From Bacillota bacterium (GTDB lineage: Bacteria; Bacillota; Clostridia; Christensenellales; Aristaeellaceae): DNA of 44,462 nucleotides. Below, piece after piece: positions 15,686 to 24,495 of the stretch (position 1 is its first letter; the number at the start of each line of letters is the position of its first letter). The notes beneath the pieces were generated by a model. It was not told the origin of the DNA. It was given only the letters and a program-made list of their open reading frames with translations, and did not search any database. The position numbers and the translations under genes are program-made. The stretch covers positions 1 through 44,462 of the forward strand of contig JAEYOW010000034.1 of assembly GCA_023411375.1 (NCBI GenBank). Direction: 5' to 3'.

Positions 15686-17527
15686 TCAGTTGCCGTTCCA
15701 GCTTCCGCCGTTCCCGTTGGAGATGGCGTACGTCACGCCCTCCGAAGTCTCCGGCGCGACGTCCTCTACCTGCCGGGTCGCAGCCGCCGTATTCTCGGCG
15801 CTTGACATGGCAAAGGACGCATCGCCTTGCGCCGGCTCCATCATACCCATCAGTCCAAGCTCGTTATCCATGTAAAAACGCCAGCCCGCGCGAATCTGCT
15901 CAAGGATTTCCTCGTATTGGGCTATTGTCCCATCCACGCGCTCCTGCGTCCAGGTAAACCAGCCGTCCGTCTGGGTATAGCCGCGCGCACCCGTGTCCGC
16001 AAGCGACTGAAGCGCCTTCTTTTCCTGCTCAATCCACTGTTCAAACGCCTCCGCCGTCCACCAGTGCTCCTCCTCCATGTTGTTGCCGGAGCGCTCCTCA
16101 ACGACAAGCCCCTGCGCGTTCGCGTCATTCCGGGCCTTCATCTCCGCCGTTCGCGCGTCAAACTCCGCCTGCGTATCCGCTTCCAGGCCCAGCAGCACGC
16201 CGCTGGGGTCAAACGAGCCGTCCGCGTTGCGCTCGATTGGGCCGCTCAGGTCGCGCACCGCGTGCACATCCACCTCGCCGTCCGGAAAGTTGCAGACCGT
16301 TCCGGCCTGGTTGTTCTGGTCAACGGGGTACATGTCCTCAAAGCAGCGCACCATCCTGCCCTGATAGTACAACCGTCCGTCGGATGCCTGATAGCTGAGT
16401 CCATAGGGCTCGTATTGCGCATAGCCCTTCCTGTATGTTTCCCTGTCCAGGCGCGCGTCGCCGCTCTCGCTTACAACCCCGGTACGTCCTCCGCTCTTCG
16501 TACCGGCGACAGCCTGCCCTTCGGCCTCCGAAGCTACTCTCACAGGCGCCGAGGTAGCGAACGCGGCGGTTGTCGCAAGCACCAACAATACCGCCGTTAG
16601 TATGGATATGAAAGAACCTTTTTTTGTTTTCATAATCGCAGTAATCCTTTCTTCAATCGCGTTTCGGCTAAAGCTGCTGCATAGGGGATGCATAGCGCCC
16701 TTGCGCTCTTCCATACAAATCAACGTCAATGCGTAAGCGCGCCTGGCATTTCCGCCGCACGCCTTCACCACCCGCTCGTCGCAGGAAAGCTCGATATCCC
16801 GGTTGCACAGCACCCACATTACCCAAACCAGCGGATTAAACCAGTGCGCGCACAGCGCGGCCGCCAAAACCAGCTTGCCCAGCGCGTCAAACCGGCGGAT
16901 ATGCATCCACTCGTGCATCAGCACATAGCGCAGTTGTTCTCCCGGCGCATCTTTCATAGCCCCCGGCAAAAGCAGAACAGGACGCAAAACGCCATAGGTC
17001 AGCGGCGAGGAAACACGGGCCGAGCACCGCACCTTAACGGAGCGCAGCAACCGGTGTTGCGCCAGCCAGACCGCGACCGTTTCGTTTTCCACCGGCAGCG
17101 ATTCACGGAAAACCCTCATGCTCCGCACGTACGCCACCGTAAAAAACAGCGCGCACGCGCATGCTCCCGCAAGCCAAATCCAGAACCATACCGGCAGGGC
17201 GTCCGCCTGCGCGCTCGCATGCGCGGCGGCGGTTCCGGCTCCTGACCAGGCCGCGCCGGCTCCTGCCTGGTTTTGGGCGAAAGCGCCTACGGACAGCTGC
17301 GCGGCGGCAGTTGTCCGGCCCGCTCCGGCAGAACTGCCCAACCCGGCAAGCGGCGTCCACGCGCTCAGGGGCGAGGGTATAGAAATGGGAATCAGCAGCC
17401 GCGCGGCTGCCACGACCCATAGCGCGAGAAAAGCGCTCTTTGGCAGGCGGTTAATCGCGAGGGCGCGAATCACCACGGCGGTCAGGATTATCATTCCGCC
17501 CGCGGCGCTCATCGTTAAAAGGTTCAT
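15686..17527 (-). CDS. M56-family membrane metallopeptidase / BlaR1-type sensor
   Basis: 613 residues. N-terminal helices (about 8-25, 32-50, 111-135), the zinc motif HEWMH (205-209) with the distal Glu/CDE element ELSCDERV (246-253), a helix at 220-240, and another at about 305-325. The C-terminal ~290 residues are extracytoplasmic and are not a penicillin-binding domain: there is no S-x-x-K/K-T-G pattern that I can see, but acidic, Asn/Gly-rich sequence with VRCFEDMYPVDQ. So the stimulus is probably not a beta-lactam. In the family, the cytoplasmic peptidase inactivates the partner BlaI repressor. ATG 17527 follows blaI by 9 bp in one operon. Confidence 0.88.
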   Translation of the reverse strand: MNLLTMSAAGGMIILTAVVIRALAINRLPKSAFLALWVVAAARLLIPISIPSPLSAWTPLAGLGSSAGAGRTTAAAQLSVGAFAQNQAGAGAAWSGAGTAAAHASAQADALPVWFWIWLAGACACALFFTVAYVRSMRVFRESLPVENETVAVWLAQHRLLRSVKVRCSARVSSPLTYGVLRPVLLLPGAMKDAPGEQLRYVLMHEWMHIRRFDALGKLVLAAALCAHWFNPLVWVMWVLCNRDIELSCDERVVKACGGNARRAYALTLICMEERKGAMHPLCSSFSRNAIEERITAIMKTKKGSFISILTAVLLVLATTAAFATSAPVRVASEAEGQAVAGTKSGGRTGVVSESGDARLDRETYRKGYAQYEPYGLSYQASDGRLYYQGRMVRCFEDMYPVDQNNQAGTVCNFPDGEVDVHAVRDLSGPIERNADGSFDPSGVLLGLEADTQAEFDARTAEMKARNDANAQGLVVEERSGNNMEEEHWWTAEAFEQWIEQEKKALQSLADTGARGYTQTDGWFTWTQERVDGTIAQYEEILEQIRAGWRFYMDNELGLMGMMEPAQGDASFAMSSAENTAAATRQVEDVAPETSEGVTYAISNGNGGSWNGN

Positions 17528-17536
17528 CCCCTCACC

Positions 17537-17890
17537 TCATTCCAGCTCGTCCACAATTCTTCTGAGCTTTTCAATCTGTTCGGCGTTCAGGCTCTCGCGG
17601 CCCAGCAAAGAGGTGAACAGCTTCTCCCTTGAGCCGTCAAAAATTTTATCCACCAGCTCGTTTGTTTCTTCCTCCTGCACCTGCCCGCGCGAGATAAGCG
17701 CGTGGCAGATAAAGCCCGGCTCGCGCCGCTCAATCGCGCCCTTTGCGATGCAACGCTTAATCAGCGTATAAGTGGTATTGACATTCCAACCAATTTGGCC
17801 GCGCAGCACGGCGGCGACCTGTTTTGCGGCGGTATCGCCCTCCTTCCAGATCACATCCATCACCTTTAGCTCAGAATCAAACAGCTTCAT
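17537..17890 (-). CDS. blaI: BlaI/MecI/CopY-family repressor
   Basis: 117 residues. N-terminal winged helix (LFDSELKVMDVIWKEGDTAAKQ, then GWNVNTTYTLIKRCIAKGAI, then the wing RREPGFICHALI) and a C-terminal dimerisation/cleavage helix region (ETNELVDKIFDGSREKLFTSLL). It should repress its own operon until cleaved by the co-encoded M56 peptidase. ATG 17890 is chosen: GGGAGG is about 10 bp away, whereas the TTG two codons upstream would be only 4 bp from it. The promoter upstream is surrounded by three operator-like repeats. The true ligand or stress is unknown. Confidence 0.93.
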   Translation of the reverse strand: MKLFDSELKVMDVIWKEGDTAAKQVAAVLRGQIGWNVNTTYTLIKRCIAKGAIERREPGFICHALISRGQVQEEETNELVDKIFDGSREKLFTSLLGRESLNAEQIEKLRRIVDELE

Positions 17891-17914
17891 TGCCAAAACG
17901 CCTCCCAGCAGAAT

Positions 17915-17984
17915 AAGACTTCAGTAGTGGCCACGGATAGATACTACCACAGTCGTCTATGCATGTCAATACTACCGGCGTCTT
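17915..17984. promoter_or_regulatory. Three BlaI-type operator-like repeats
   Basis: Three copies of ACTAC-N4-GT(C)(T/G)T: copy A on the minus strand at 17915-17928, copy B at 17943-17956 and copy C at 17971-17984 on the plus strand. They resemble the imperfect ACTAC-N4-GTAGT dyad of BlaI/MecI operators. Copy B overlaps the -10 and spacer, copy C abuts the -35, copy A lies downstream of the transcript start. B and C are 28 bp apart, so they do not sit on one helical face exactly. Confidence 0.6.
17941..17969 (-). promoter_or_regulatory. Sigma-A promoter of the blaI-blaR1 operon
   Basis: On the minus strand, perfect TTGACA (17969-17964), 17 bp, TAGTAT (17946-17941). The operator-like repeats flank and overlap it. 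Confidence 0.8.
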
Positions 17985-18015
17985 ATTTTGTTTGCCGGTA
18001 TCTTTTCAATCAGGC

Positions 18016-18045
18016 TTGATTAAATTACAATCGTTATGCTATAAT
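18016..18045 (+). promoter_or_regulatory. Promoter of the tetR-type gene
   Basis: TTGATT (18016-18021), 18 bp, TATAAT (18040-18045), extended by TG at 18037-18038. Runs divergently from the blaI promoter, about 70 bp apart. Confidence 0.7.
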
Positions 18046-18078
18046 ACTTCCAACACATTTGAAACGGAGGGAGCGCGC

Positions 18079-18651
18079 ATGCCGCCCAAGGTGAAATATG
18101 CCAAGGAAGAGATCATCCGCGCGGCGCTGGACGTGGTGCGCGGCGGCGGCGAGGCGGCGCTCAACGCACGCGCGATCGCGGACAGGCTGGGCTGCTCCAC
18201 GCAACCCCTGTACCGCGAGCTTCGCAACATGGAGGAAATCCGTCAGGCCGTGCTGAACGAGGCGCAAAAGTTGTACGCCGCCCGCGTTACCGAAAGCGCC
18301 GGTCTTGCGGAAACACCCTATAAAAGCGCCGGCATTGCCTTTTTGCGCTTTGCCAACGAGGAAAAGGAGCTGTTTAAGCTGCTTTTTATGCGTGACCGCA
18401 GCGGTCAGCGTCAGGATACCGAGACCTCCGACCCCGGCCTCGCCTATGCGCTGAGCGCCATCGAGGCGGCCTATGGCTTTACGCCGGCCCAGTCCAGGGA
18501 GTTTCATTTGCACATGTCCATCTACACCCATGGCCTGGGTGTGATGGTGGCCACCAATTATACCGATTTTGACGAAAAGGCCTTTTCTGACGCGCTCAGC
18601 GCCGAATTCCGCGCGCTCAGGCTTCTTTTTTCGCAAGGCCGGGAGGACTGA
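18079..18651 (+). CDS. TetR/AcrR-family transcriptional regulator
   Basis: 190 residues. N-terminal HTH: KEEIIRAALDVVRGGG, then ALNARAIADRLGCSTQPLYREL (recognition helix), as in TetR regulators; the C-terminal half is helical with no assignable ligand. ATG 18079 follows GGAGGG by 7 bp; a longer upstream frame would include the promoter. It stands alone, divergent from blaI, and no efflux gene is next to it, so its target is not evident. A terminator-like hairpin downstream belongs to the convergent mutase gene. Confidence 0.9.
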   Translation: MPPKVKYAKEEIIRAALDVVRGGGEAALNARAIADRLGCSTQPLYRELRNMEEIRQAVLNEAQKLYAARVTESAGLAETPYKSAGIAFLRFANEEKELFKLLFMRDRSGQRQDTETSDPGLAYALSAIEAAYGFTPAQSREFHLHMSIYTHGLGVMVATNYTDFDEKAFSDALSAEFRALRLLFSQGRED

Positions 18652-18813
18652 CCGCAGCGAAGCGTCTGCGGTTGACGCGGCCCAAAGAATCCCCGTCACG
18701 CCGTATCCGTGCACAGGCAGCGCAACAAAATACCGGCTAAAAAGAAGCGGAAGCGCAGCCGCGTCTGTTTTTTGTACAGCGTGTTCACCAGCAAAGACCC
18801 CCGGTATGCGGCA

Positions 18814-18851
18814 AAACAAAAAACGCGCAAATCCAAACATAGATTTACGCG
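18814..18851 (-). terminator. Terminator of the phosphosugar mutase gene
   Basis: On the minus strand a 10-bp stem with one mismatch (18851-18842 with 18833-18824) is followed by a T-rich run (TTTTTTGTTTT, 18823-18814). It lies 65 bp past the mutase stop. No other element is evident in 18652-18915. Confidence 0.7.
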
Positions 18852-18915
18852 CTTCGCTGCCCGGTTAACGACGGTATCTCGCCAAATTCTTTGCAGCTTT
18901 CAAACCGTGTCCTTT

Positions 18916-20598
18916 TCAGCCTTTGCCATCCAGCCAACAACCCGCATCGGCTTTCATCCGTTCAATTGCCGCCTCGGCTTCCGCGCGGCTTTTGCCAAGG
19001 GCGGACAGATAAATTTTCACCTTCGGCTCCGTTCCGGAGGGGCGCACAATGGCCTTGAGGCCGTCCCGCGTCTCATAGCTGAGCACGTTGCTTGCGGGCA
19101 GCCCATTTAAACCCTCCGCGTAATCCTTTATGCCGGCGACCGGCATTCCCGCCAGCATTTTGGGCGGCTGAGCGCGCAGGCGGCTCATCGCCGCCTCCAT
19201 CTCGCGCATAGGCAGCGCGCCCGCGATTTCAAAGTTCAGCAGCGCGTCCGCCATGTAGCCATAGGTTTGATACAGGCGCTCCAGCGCCTCCCAAAGGCTG
19301 AGTCCCCGCGCCTTGAACGCCTGCGCCATCTCGCACACCAGCATGCAGGCCATCACGCCGTCCTTGTCGCGCACGTGCGTGCCGGCGAGGTAGCCGCAGC
19401 TTTCCTCAAAGCCAAATACAAATCCGTCCTCACGGCCTTCCCGCTCCAGCGAGCCGATAACCTCCCCGATATATTTAAAGCCCGTCAGCACTTCCCTAAC
19501 TTCGGCCCCATAGGCCTTCGCAATCGGAAACGCCAAATCCGAGGTCACGATAGTCTTAACGGCAACGGGTTTTGGGGGCAACGCGCCCTGAGCGCGCCGC
19601 GCGCTCAGCACATATTCCATCAGAAGCAGGCCTACCTCGTTGCCGCTCAGGCGGTGGTATTCACCGTCCGGCGCGCGCACCGCCACGCCCACGCGGTCGC
19701 AATCCGGGTCGGTTGCCAACAGCAGGTCTGTTTGTTCCCGCCTCGCGCAATTAAGCCCCATCGCCAGCGCCTCGTCAAGCTCCGGGTTGGGCTTTTTACA
19801 TGTGGGAAAATCGCCGTCTGGCTCGCACTGGGCTTCCACCTCAATGACCGAAACGCCCTGCATATGCTTTAACACCTCGCGTACCGGCAAAAGCCCCGTA
19901 CCGTGAAGCGGCGTGTACGCCACACTGAGAGCGGCGCATACCGCCGGATCGGGCCGGCAGAAAAGGCAGGCCTGGGCGAAACTCTTGCGCAGGTTGTCGC
20001 TGATATCCACCCACAGCCCCGCCGCCCTCGCCTCTTTTTCCGGCGTTAGCCGCGCGTCCGTGTAGCTCACAGCCTCAATCTGCCCGGTAATCTCCGCCGC
20101 GGCGCGGTCGGTAATCTGGCAGCCGTCAGCCCCATACACCTTGTATCCGTTATACGCAGCCGGGTTATGGCTGGCGGTGACCATCACCCCCGCCTGAAGG
20201 CGCAACCTTCTTACCGCGAAGGACAGCATGGGCGTAGGCGCGAGGGATGGAAAAACGCATGCCCGTATCCCCTGTCCCGCCAGCGTTTCAGCCGTTACCT
20301 CGGCAAACTCCCTCGAGCCGTGGCGGCTGTCGTATGCGATGGCTACGCCCGGTTCCTCTCCGGCAAGCTTCAGCCAGCGTGCCAGACCCAGCGTAGCTCG
20401 CGCAACGGTGTAACGGTTCATTCGCGCGGTGCCAACGCCCACAATACCGCGCAGGCCTCCCGTGCCAAAATGAAGCTCAGTGCCGAAGCCCGCAAGCAGC
20501 TCCTCCTCGTCGTTTAAAGCGGCGCGCGCGCCCTCACGGGTATTTAAATCAAAACGCGCATCCTCCGCCCACGCAAGCGCCTGTTGCCTCGCATCCAT
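18916..20598 (-). CDS. pgcA: Phospho-sugar mutase (phosphoglucomutase/phosphomannomutase)
   Basis: 560 residues of the alpha-D-phosphohexomutase superfamily: FGTGGLRG at the start, the phosphoserine loop VTASHNPAAYNG (Ser143), metal-binding ATDPDCDRVG, sugar-binding FGFEESCGYL and the phosphate-binding RPSGTEPK. Length and order match Firmicutes PgcA, which converts glucose-6-P and glucose-1-P for UDP-sugar and cell-wall polymer synthesis. GGGAGG precedes ATG 20598 by about 7 bp. Divergent from the alpha-galactosidase gene, whose product releases galactose; a shared role in carbohydrate use is possible but not shown. Confidence 0.93.
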   Translation of the reverse strand: MDARQQALAWAEDARFDLNTREGARAALNDEEELLAGFGTELHFGTGGLRGIVGVGTARMNRYTVARATLGLARWLKLAGEEPGVAIAYDSRHGSREFAEVTAETLAGQGIRACVFPSLAPTPMLSFAVRRLRLQAGVMVTASHNPAAYNGYKVYGADGCQITDRAAAEITGQIEAVSYTDARLTPEKEARAAGLWVDISDNLRKSFAQACLFCRPDPAVCAALSVAYTPLHGTGLLPVREVLKHMQGVSVIEVEAQCEPDGDFPTCKKPNPELDEALAMGLNCARREQTDLLLATDPDCDRVGVAVRAPDGEYHRLSGNEVGLLLMEYVLSARRAQGALPPKPVAVKTIVTSDLAFPIAKAYGAEVREVLTGFKYIGEVIGSLEREGREDGFVFGFEESCGYLAGTHVRDKDGVMACMLVCEMAQAFKARGLSLWEALERLYQTYGYMADALLNFEIAGALPMREMEAAMSRLRAQPPKMLAGMPVAGIKDYAEGLNGLPASNVLSYETRDGLKAIVRPSGTEPKVKIYLSALGKSRAEAEAAIERMKADAGCWLDGKG

Positions 20599-20802
20599 AC
20601 CTCAGCCTCCCAAATTTTAAATTTCTTCCTTATCATACCGCGAATCTGCCATTTTGTACAGATGCGAGGTATTTCCGGGTTCGCGTCCGCCTGGGAAGGA
20701 ACGCCGCTTACGCGCGGCGAATATCGAATAGCTACAACCTATGATCATGGCCGAGAAGGGGTGCATCCGCTCCCTGTTCCGGCGACGAAAGGAAGCTCCT
20801 CC

Positions 20803-22977
20803 ATGGTTGAAATCATCATTAGGGACGGCCTTATCCACCTGCGAAACGATCGCGTCAGCTATGCCATGCACATTCTGCCCGGCGGCATTCCCATGCACGT
20901 CCATTTTGGCCAAAGGTTAACGGAGGTTGATCCCACGCCGGTGCTGCGGCGCTGCGCGCTTCCGCCGGACGGCTCCTTCAGCGTTCAGCAGTGCGCATTG
21001 GACCATACCCCGCAGGAATATCCCTCCTTTGGTCTGGGCGACATGCGAGAGGGCGCTTTGAGCGTCCGCTGCGCGGACGGCACGCGTACCGCCGATCTCC
21101 GCTTTGTTTCCGCCTCCTGTGAAGATGGCAAGCCTTCGCTTGAGGGCCTCCCGGCAACCTTTGGCGGTGCGTGCAAAACGCTTCGGCTTATTACCCGCGA
21201 CGCGCATATTGGGCTGACGGCCACGCACCTGTATACCCTCTTTGACGATTGCGACGTGCTTGCGCACAGCGTTCTGTTTGAAAACAGCGGTCGTGAAAGC
21301 CTGTGTCTTGAACGCGCCATGAGCCTGTGCCTTGATTTTGCAGAAAGCGGCTTTGACCTTATGACTTTATCCGGCGCATGGAGCCGCGAGCGTGAAATCG
21401 TCCGCCGCCCGCTGGTTTTTGGTTCTCAGGGCGTTTCCAGCGCCCGCGGCGCGAGCAGCCTTCAGACCTCGCCTTTCCTGGGTCTCCTCAGGCCCAATAC
21501 CACCGAGGATATGGGCGAGGTCTACGGCATTGCGCTGGTGTACAGCGGCAATTTCCGTGCGTGCGTGGATGTTGATCAAAACCGGATGGCGCGCGTTTTG
21601 CTGGGCCTTAACGATTATGATTTCGAATGGACGCTGGAACCCGGCGAACGCTTCCAGCTGCCTGAAGCTGTCGCGGCATATTCATACGCGGGGCTGGGCG
21701 GCATGAGCACGCAGTTTCACCGCTTGTGCGCCGAACACCTCGCGCGCGGCCAATATGCCCATGCTCCCCGCCCCATCCTGCTCAACAACTGGGAAGCCAC
21801 CTATTTCGACTTTGACGAGGAGAAGCTGCTTGCTATCGCCGCCACCGCCGCCAAAGCCGGCGTCGAGCTTTTTGTGCTGGACGACGGCTGGTTCGGCGCG
21901 CGCGACGACGACACCACCTCCCTGGGCGACTGGTTTGTGAACGAGCGCAAGCTTCCCGGCGGCCTTTGCTCCCTAAGCGAAAAAATCCACGCGCTGGGTC
22001 TTGGCTTTGGCCTGTGGTTTGAGCCTGAGATGGTTTCGCCCAAGAGCCAGCTCTACCGCGCGCACCCGGACTGGTGTATCCATGTTGCCGGACGTGAACC
22101 CATCGAAATGCGGAATCAGCTTATCCTGGACTTAAGCCGCGCGGATGTGTGCGACTATGTGTACCGGGCCGTCCATGAGATTCTTACCGCCAATCCCATC
22201 GACTACGTCAAGTGGGACATGAACCGTAACTTTACCAACATCGGCTCCGCGCTTCTGCCCCCGGACCGCCAGAAGGAGCTTCCCCACCGCTACATGCTTG
22301 GGCTGTACGGTATTCTGGACCGCCTGACGCACGCCTTTCCTCACGTGCTTTTTGAAAGCTGCGCAAGCGGCGGCGGCCGCTTCGACCTGGGCATGCTGTA
22401 TTATATGCCCCAGACCTGGTGTTCGGACAACACCGACGCGCTTTCACGCTGTCGCATCCAATATGGTACCTCGCTCGTGTTTCCCCCGTTTGCGATGGGC
22501 GCGCATGTAAGCGCGGTGCCCAATCACCAGACGGGCCGCGTCACGCCGCTTGACACGCGCGCCTGTGTCGCCATGAGCGGCTGCTTTGGCTACGAGCTGG
22601 ATTTAAACCGGCTTTCCCCCGATGAGCTCTTAGAGGTGGCAGAACAGATCAGGCGCGTCAAATCCGTGCGAAAAACGCTCCTGTACGGCGCCTTTCACCG
22701 CCTTCTTTCTCCCTTTGAAGGGGATGATACCGCCTGGATAACCGTTTCGCCCGACCGCCGCGAGGCAGTTTTCACGCTGGTGCGCGCTCACGCTCAAAGC
22801 GGCTCCGTCCCCTCCCTTCCATTCGTTCGCCTTCGCGGGCTGGACGCCGCTTTGCGCTACCGCATTGCGGAAACGGGTGAAAGCTATGGCGGCGACGAGC
22901 TGATGCGCCTAGGCCTGTGTTGCCCGCTGCCGCAGGGCGACGCCGCGTCTGTCAGCTATACGCTTCGGGCGGAATAA
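20803..22977 (+). CDS. GH36 alpha-galactosidase
   Basis: 724 residues, the length of GH36 homotetrameric bacterial enzymes (Geobacillus AgaA type). N-terminal beta-supersandwich, a TIM barrel with FVLDDGWFGARDDD, FGLWFEPEMVSP, the nucleophile in YVKWDMNRNF (Asp472), CASGGGRFD and the acid/base in WCSDNTDA (Asp542), and a C-terminal sheet. It hydrolyses alpha-1,6-galactosides such as melibiose and raffinose. No signal peptide, so cytoplasmic; no sugar transporter is adjacent. ATG 20803 has GAAAGGAAG about 8 bp upstream; the longer upstream frame has none. Confidence 0.93.
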   Translation: MVEIIIRDGLIHLRNDRVSYAMHILPGGIPMHVHFGQRLTEVDPTPVLRRCALPPDGSFSVQQCALDHTPQEYPSFGLGDMREGALSVRCADGTRTADLRFVSASCEDGKPSLEGLPATFGGACKTLRLITRDAHIGLTATHLYTLFDDCDVLAHSVLFENSGRESLCLERAMSLCLDFAESGFDLMTLSGAWSREREIVRRPLVFGSQGVSSARGASSLQTSPFLGLLRPNTTEDMGEVYGIALVYSGNFRACVDVDQNRMARVLLGLNDYDFEWTLEPGERFQLPEAVAAYSYAGLGGMSTQFHRLCAEHLARGQYAHAPRPILLNNWEATYFDFDEEKLLAIAATAAKAGVELFVLDDGWFGARDDDTTSLGDWFVNERKLPGGLCSLSEKIHALGLGFGLWFEPEMVSPKSQLYRAHPDWCIHVAGREPIEMRNQLILDLSRADVCDYVYRAVHEILTANPIDYVKWDMNRNFTNIGSALLPPDRQKELPHRYMLGLYGILDRLTHAFPHVLFESCASGGGRFDLGMLYYMPQTWCSDNTDALSRCRIQYGTSLVFPPFAMGAHVSAVPNHQTGRVTPLDTRACVAMSGCFGYELDLNRLSPDELLEVAEQIRRVKSVRKTLLYGAFHRLLSPFEGDDTAWITVSPDRREAVFTLVRAHAQSGSVPSLPFVRLRGLDAALRYRIAETGESYGGDELMRLGLCCPLPQGDAASVSYTLRAE

Positions 22978-23150
22978 GGCGGGGCAACCAGTCCATCAAG
23001 CAAAGCCTCCACACTTACTTCTGCGGGCCGCATGTCCCGTAGCGTTATTTGTGGAGGCAATTTTACTGTTCTTTACAATTTGATTACGCACACAACAGAT
23101 AGATGTAACAATAAGTTAAGGCACAAAATACATTCTTCTTGTGTCGTTTA

Positions 23151-23180
23151 TTGTTATTATCATACGATATATGGTATAAT
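23151..23180 (+). promoter_or_regulatory. Promoter in an AT-rich leader
   Basis: TTGTTA (23151-23156), 18 bp, TATAAT (23175-23180) with TG at 23172-23173. The 150 bp before the 163-residue membrane protein gene are much more AT-rich than the surroundings. Confidence 0.6.
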
Positions 23181-23211
23181 AACTCAATCAGTGTGTGAAT
23201 GGGGTGGTCAG

Positions 23212-23703
23212 ATGCAAAGCATTCTGCCTGTTTTACTGACCTTCCTTCTGGCAGGCGTTGTAGTCGCCATTCTCTGGAAGGATTGGGTACACGAGCGGCA
23301 TCTTCGCCTGCGCGTTAAAAAGCTATACGCATCCCAGCTTTTTGAGGACATTCTTCCCTTGCTGAAAACCGCAAGAAAGCGCCACGTTGAACAGCTCATG
23401 GTGGATAAAACCGGCATTGTGCTTCGTTATCTGCACCCCGTTGGAAGCGAGACTGCCTTTTTAATGCGTCCCCACGGCTACGCCTACCTTACGCCGGAGC
23501 TTCAGGAGGCTTTGCGCGTGGTGTTGGAGGAATGCCTCCCCAAGCTCAAGGATACCGGGCGCTATTACGTCAGCCGCCGGCGAATCCGGCTGGTCAACGG
23601 CGATATTGAATACGCCTACCGATATACGATGCTCAACGCCTACAAATGCAAGCTGTCCCGCGCGCCCTATTACGACGGCTCGCTGCAAACGCGCCTATGG
23701 TAG
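23212..23703 (+). CDS. Single-pass membrane protein, unknown function
   Basis: 163 residues. One N-terminal transmembrane helix (ILPVLLTFLLAGVVVAILW), then a basic cytoplasmic or extracellular domain with RHLRLRVKKLYASQLFEDILP and, near the end, YYVSRRRIRLVNGDIEYAYRY. I recognise no family. ATG 23212 has GGGGTGG a few bases upstream and a good promoter further up, so it is a real gene. Its end overlaps recO by 9 bp in convergent orientation. Confidence 0.65.
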   Translation: MQSILPVLLTFLLAGVVVAILWKDWVHERHLRLRVKKLYASQLFEDILPLLKTARKRHVEQLMVDKTGIVLRYLHPVGSETAFLMRPHGYAYLTPELQEALRVVLEECLPKLKDTGRYYVSRRRIRLVNGDIEYAYRYTMLNAYKCKLSRAPYYDGSLQTRLW

Positions 23704-24420
23704 CAGGCGGCTGACCTTGATGGGCGTTTCCAGACGGCTTTCCACATACCGGCGCAGCACGTCAAACAGCGTGCCCGCGCCGGTTTTTTTGTTGCCTCCA
23801 TTCAGACCGTCCGCAAGCGTATCCTTCATCCATGCAATTTGTCCGGCGCTCAGCGGATATGTCGCGCGTGAGGCGCAGGCCGGGCAGCACAGCCCTCCCG
23901 CCGCGATATCCAGCCTTCCCCCGGACGACGTATCCAGGGGCGTCCGGCAGTGCGCGCAGCGCCCCAGCCGGGGCCGGTAACCAATCGCATCCGCAAACAA
24001 CAGCAAAAAGGCGGCCGTCAGGCCCAGCGCATCCGTATCCTCCACATAGGCCAACAGGTACAGCCCCTTCAAAAGCAGGGCGTACAGCTCCGCGGCCGGC
24101 TCGTCCGGCTGTGCCGCGGCATGGCAAAGGGCCGTCATGTAGCTGGCGCATGTCAGGCGGTATGGGTCCAGCCGCAGCGGATAGAACGTATCCTCCAGCG
24201 CGCAGGAGGTCAGGGTGTGGCGGTCGTTGCTCTGATACAGCACAAACTCGCCGTGTACAAACAGCTCGCTCGCCGGCATCAGCGCGCTTTTGGGGCGTCT
24301 GCATCCGCGCGAGAGCACCTCCATCCGTCCACAGTCCGGACTTAGGATGGACAACATACGGTCATGGTCGCGATAATTGGCAAAGCGCAGCACAACGCCG
24401 CGCGTGGTAATCGAGGGCAT
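23695..24420 (-). CDS. recO: DNA repair protein RecO
   Basis: 241 residues. The N-terminal OB-fold begins ITTRGVVLRFANYRDHDRMLSILSPDCG, followed by helical parts and a four-cysteine zinc site (CAHCRTPLD and CCPACAS), then a C-terminal helix pair with RRYVESRLETPIKVSRLL. RecO works with RecF and RecR to load RecA on SSB-coated DNA. ATG 24420 has AAAGGAG about 8 bp upstream. It follows rplT on the same strand after a terminator, with no obvious promoter of its own. Confidence 0.92.
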   Translation of the reverse strand: MPSITTRGVVLRFANYRDHDRMLSILSPDCGRMEVLSRGCRRPKSALMPASELFVHGEFVLYQSNDRHTLTSCALEDTFYPLRLDPYRLTCASYMTALCHAAAQPDEPAAELYALLLKGLYLLAYVEDTDALGLTAAFLLLFADAIGYRPRLGRCAHCRTPLDTSSGGRLDIAAGGLCCPACASRATYPLSAGQIAWMKDTLADGLNGGNKKTGAGTLFDVLRRYVESRLETPIKVSRLLP

Positions 24421-24445
24421 GCAGACGGCTCCTTTCGGACAGGGT

Positions 24446-24480
24446 AAAAAATCCCCCGCCCACCATGCGGCAGGCGAGGG
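24446..24480 (-). terminator. Terminator of the infC-rpmI-rplT operon
   Basis: On the minus strand CCCTCGCC (24480-24473) pairs with GGCGGGGG (24460-24453; one U-G wobble), 12-nt loop, followed by ATTTTTT (24452-24446). Confidence 0.8.
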
Positions 24481-24495
24481 AACAAAGCAATCAAA

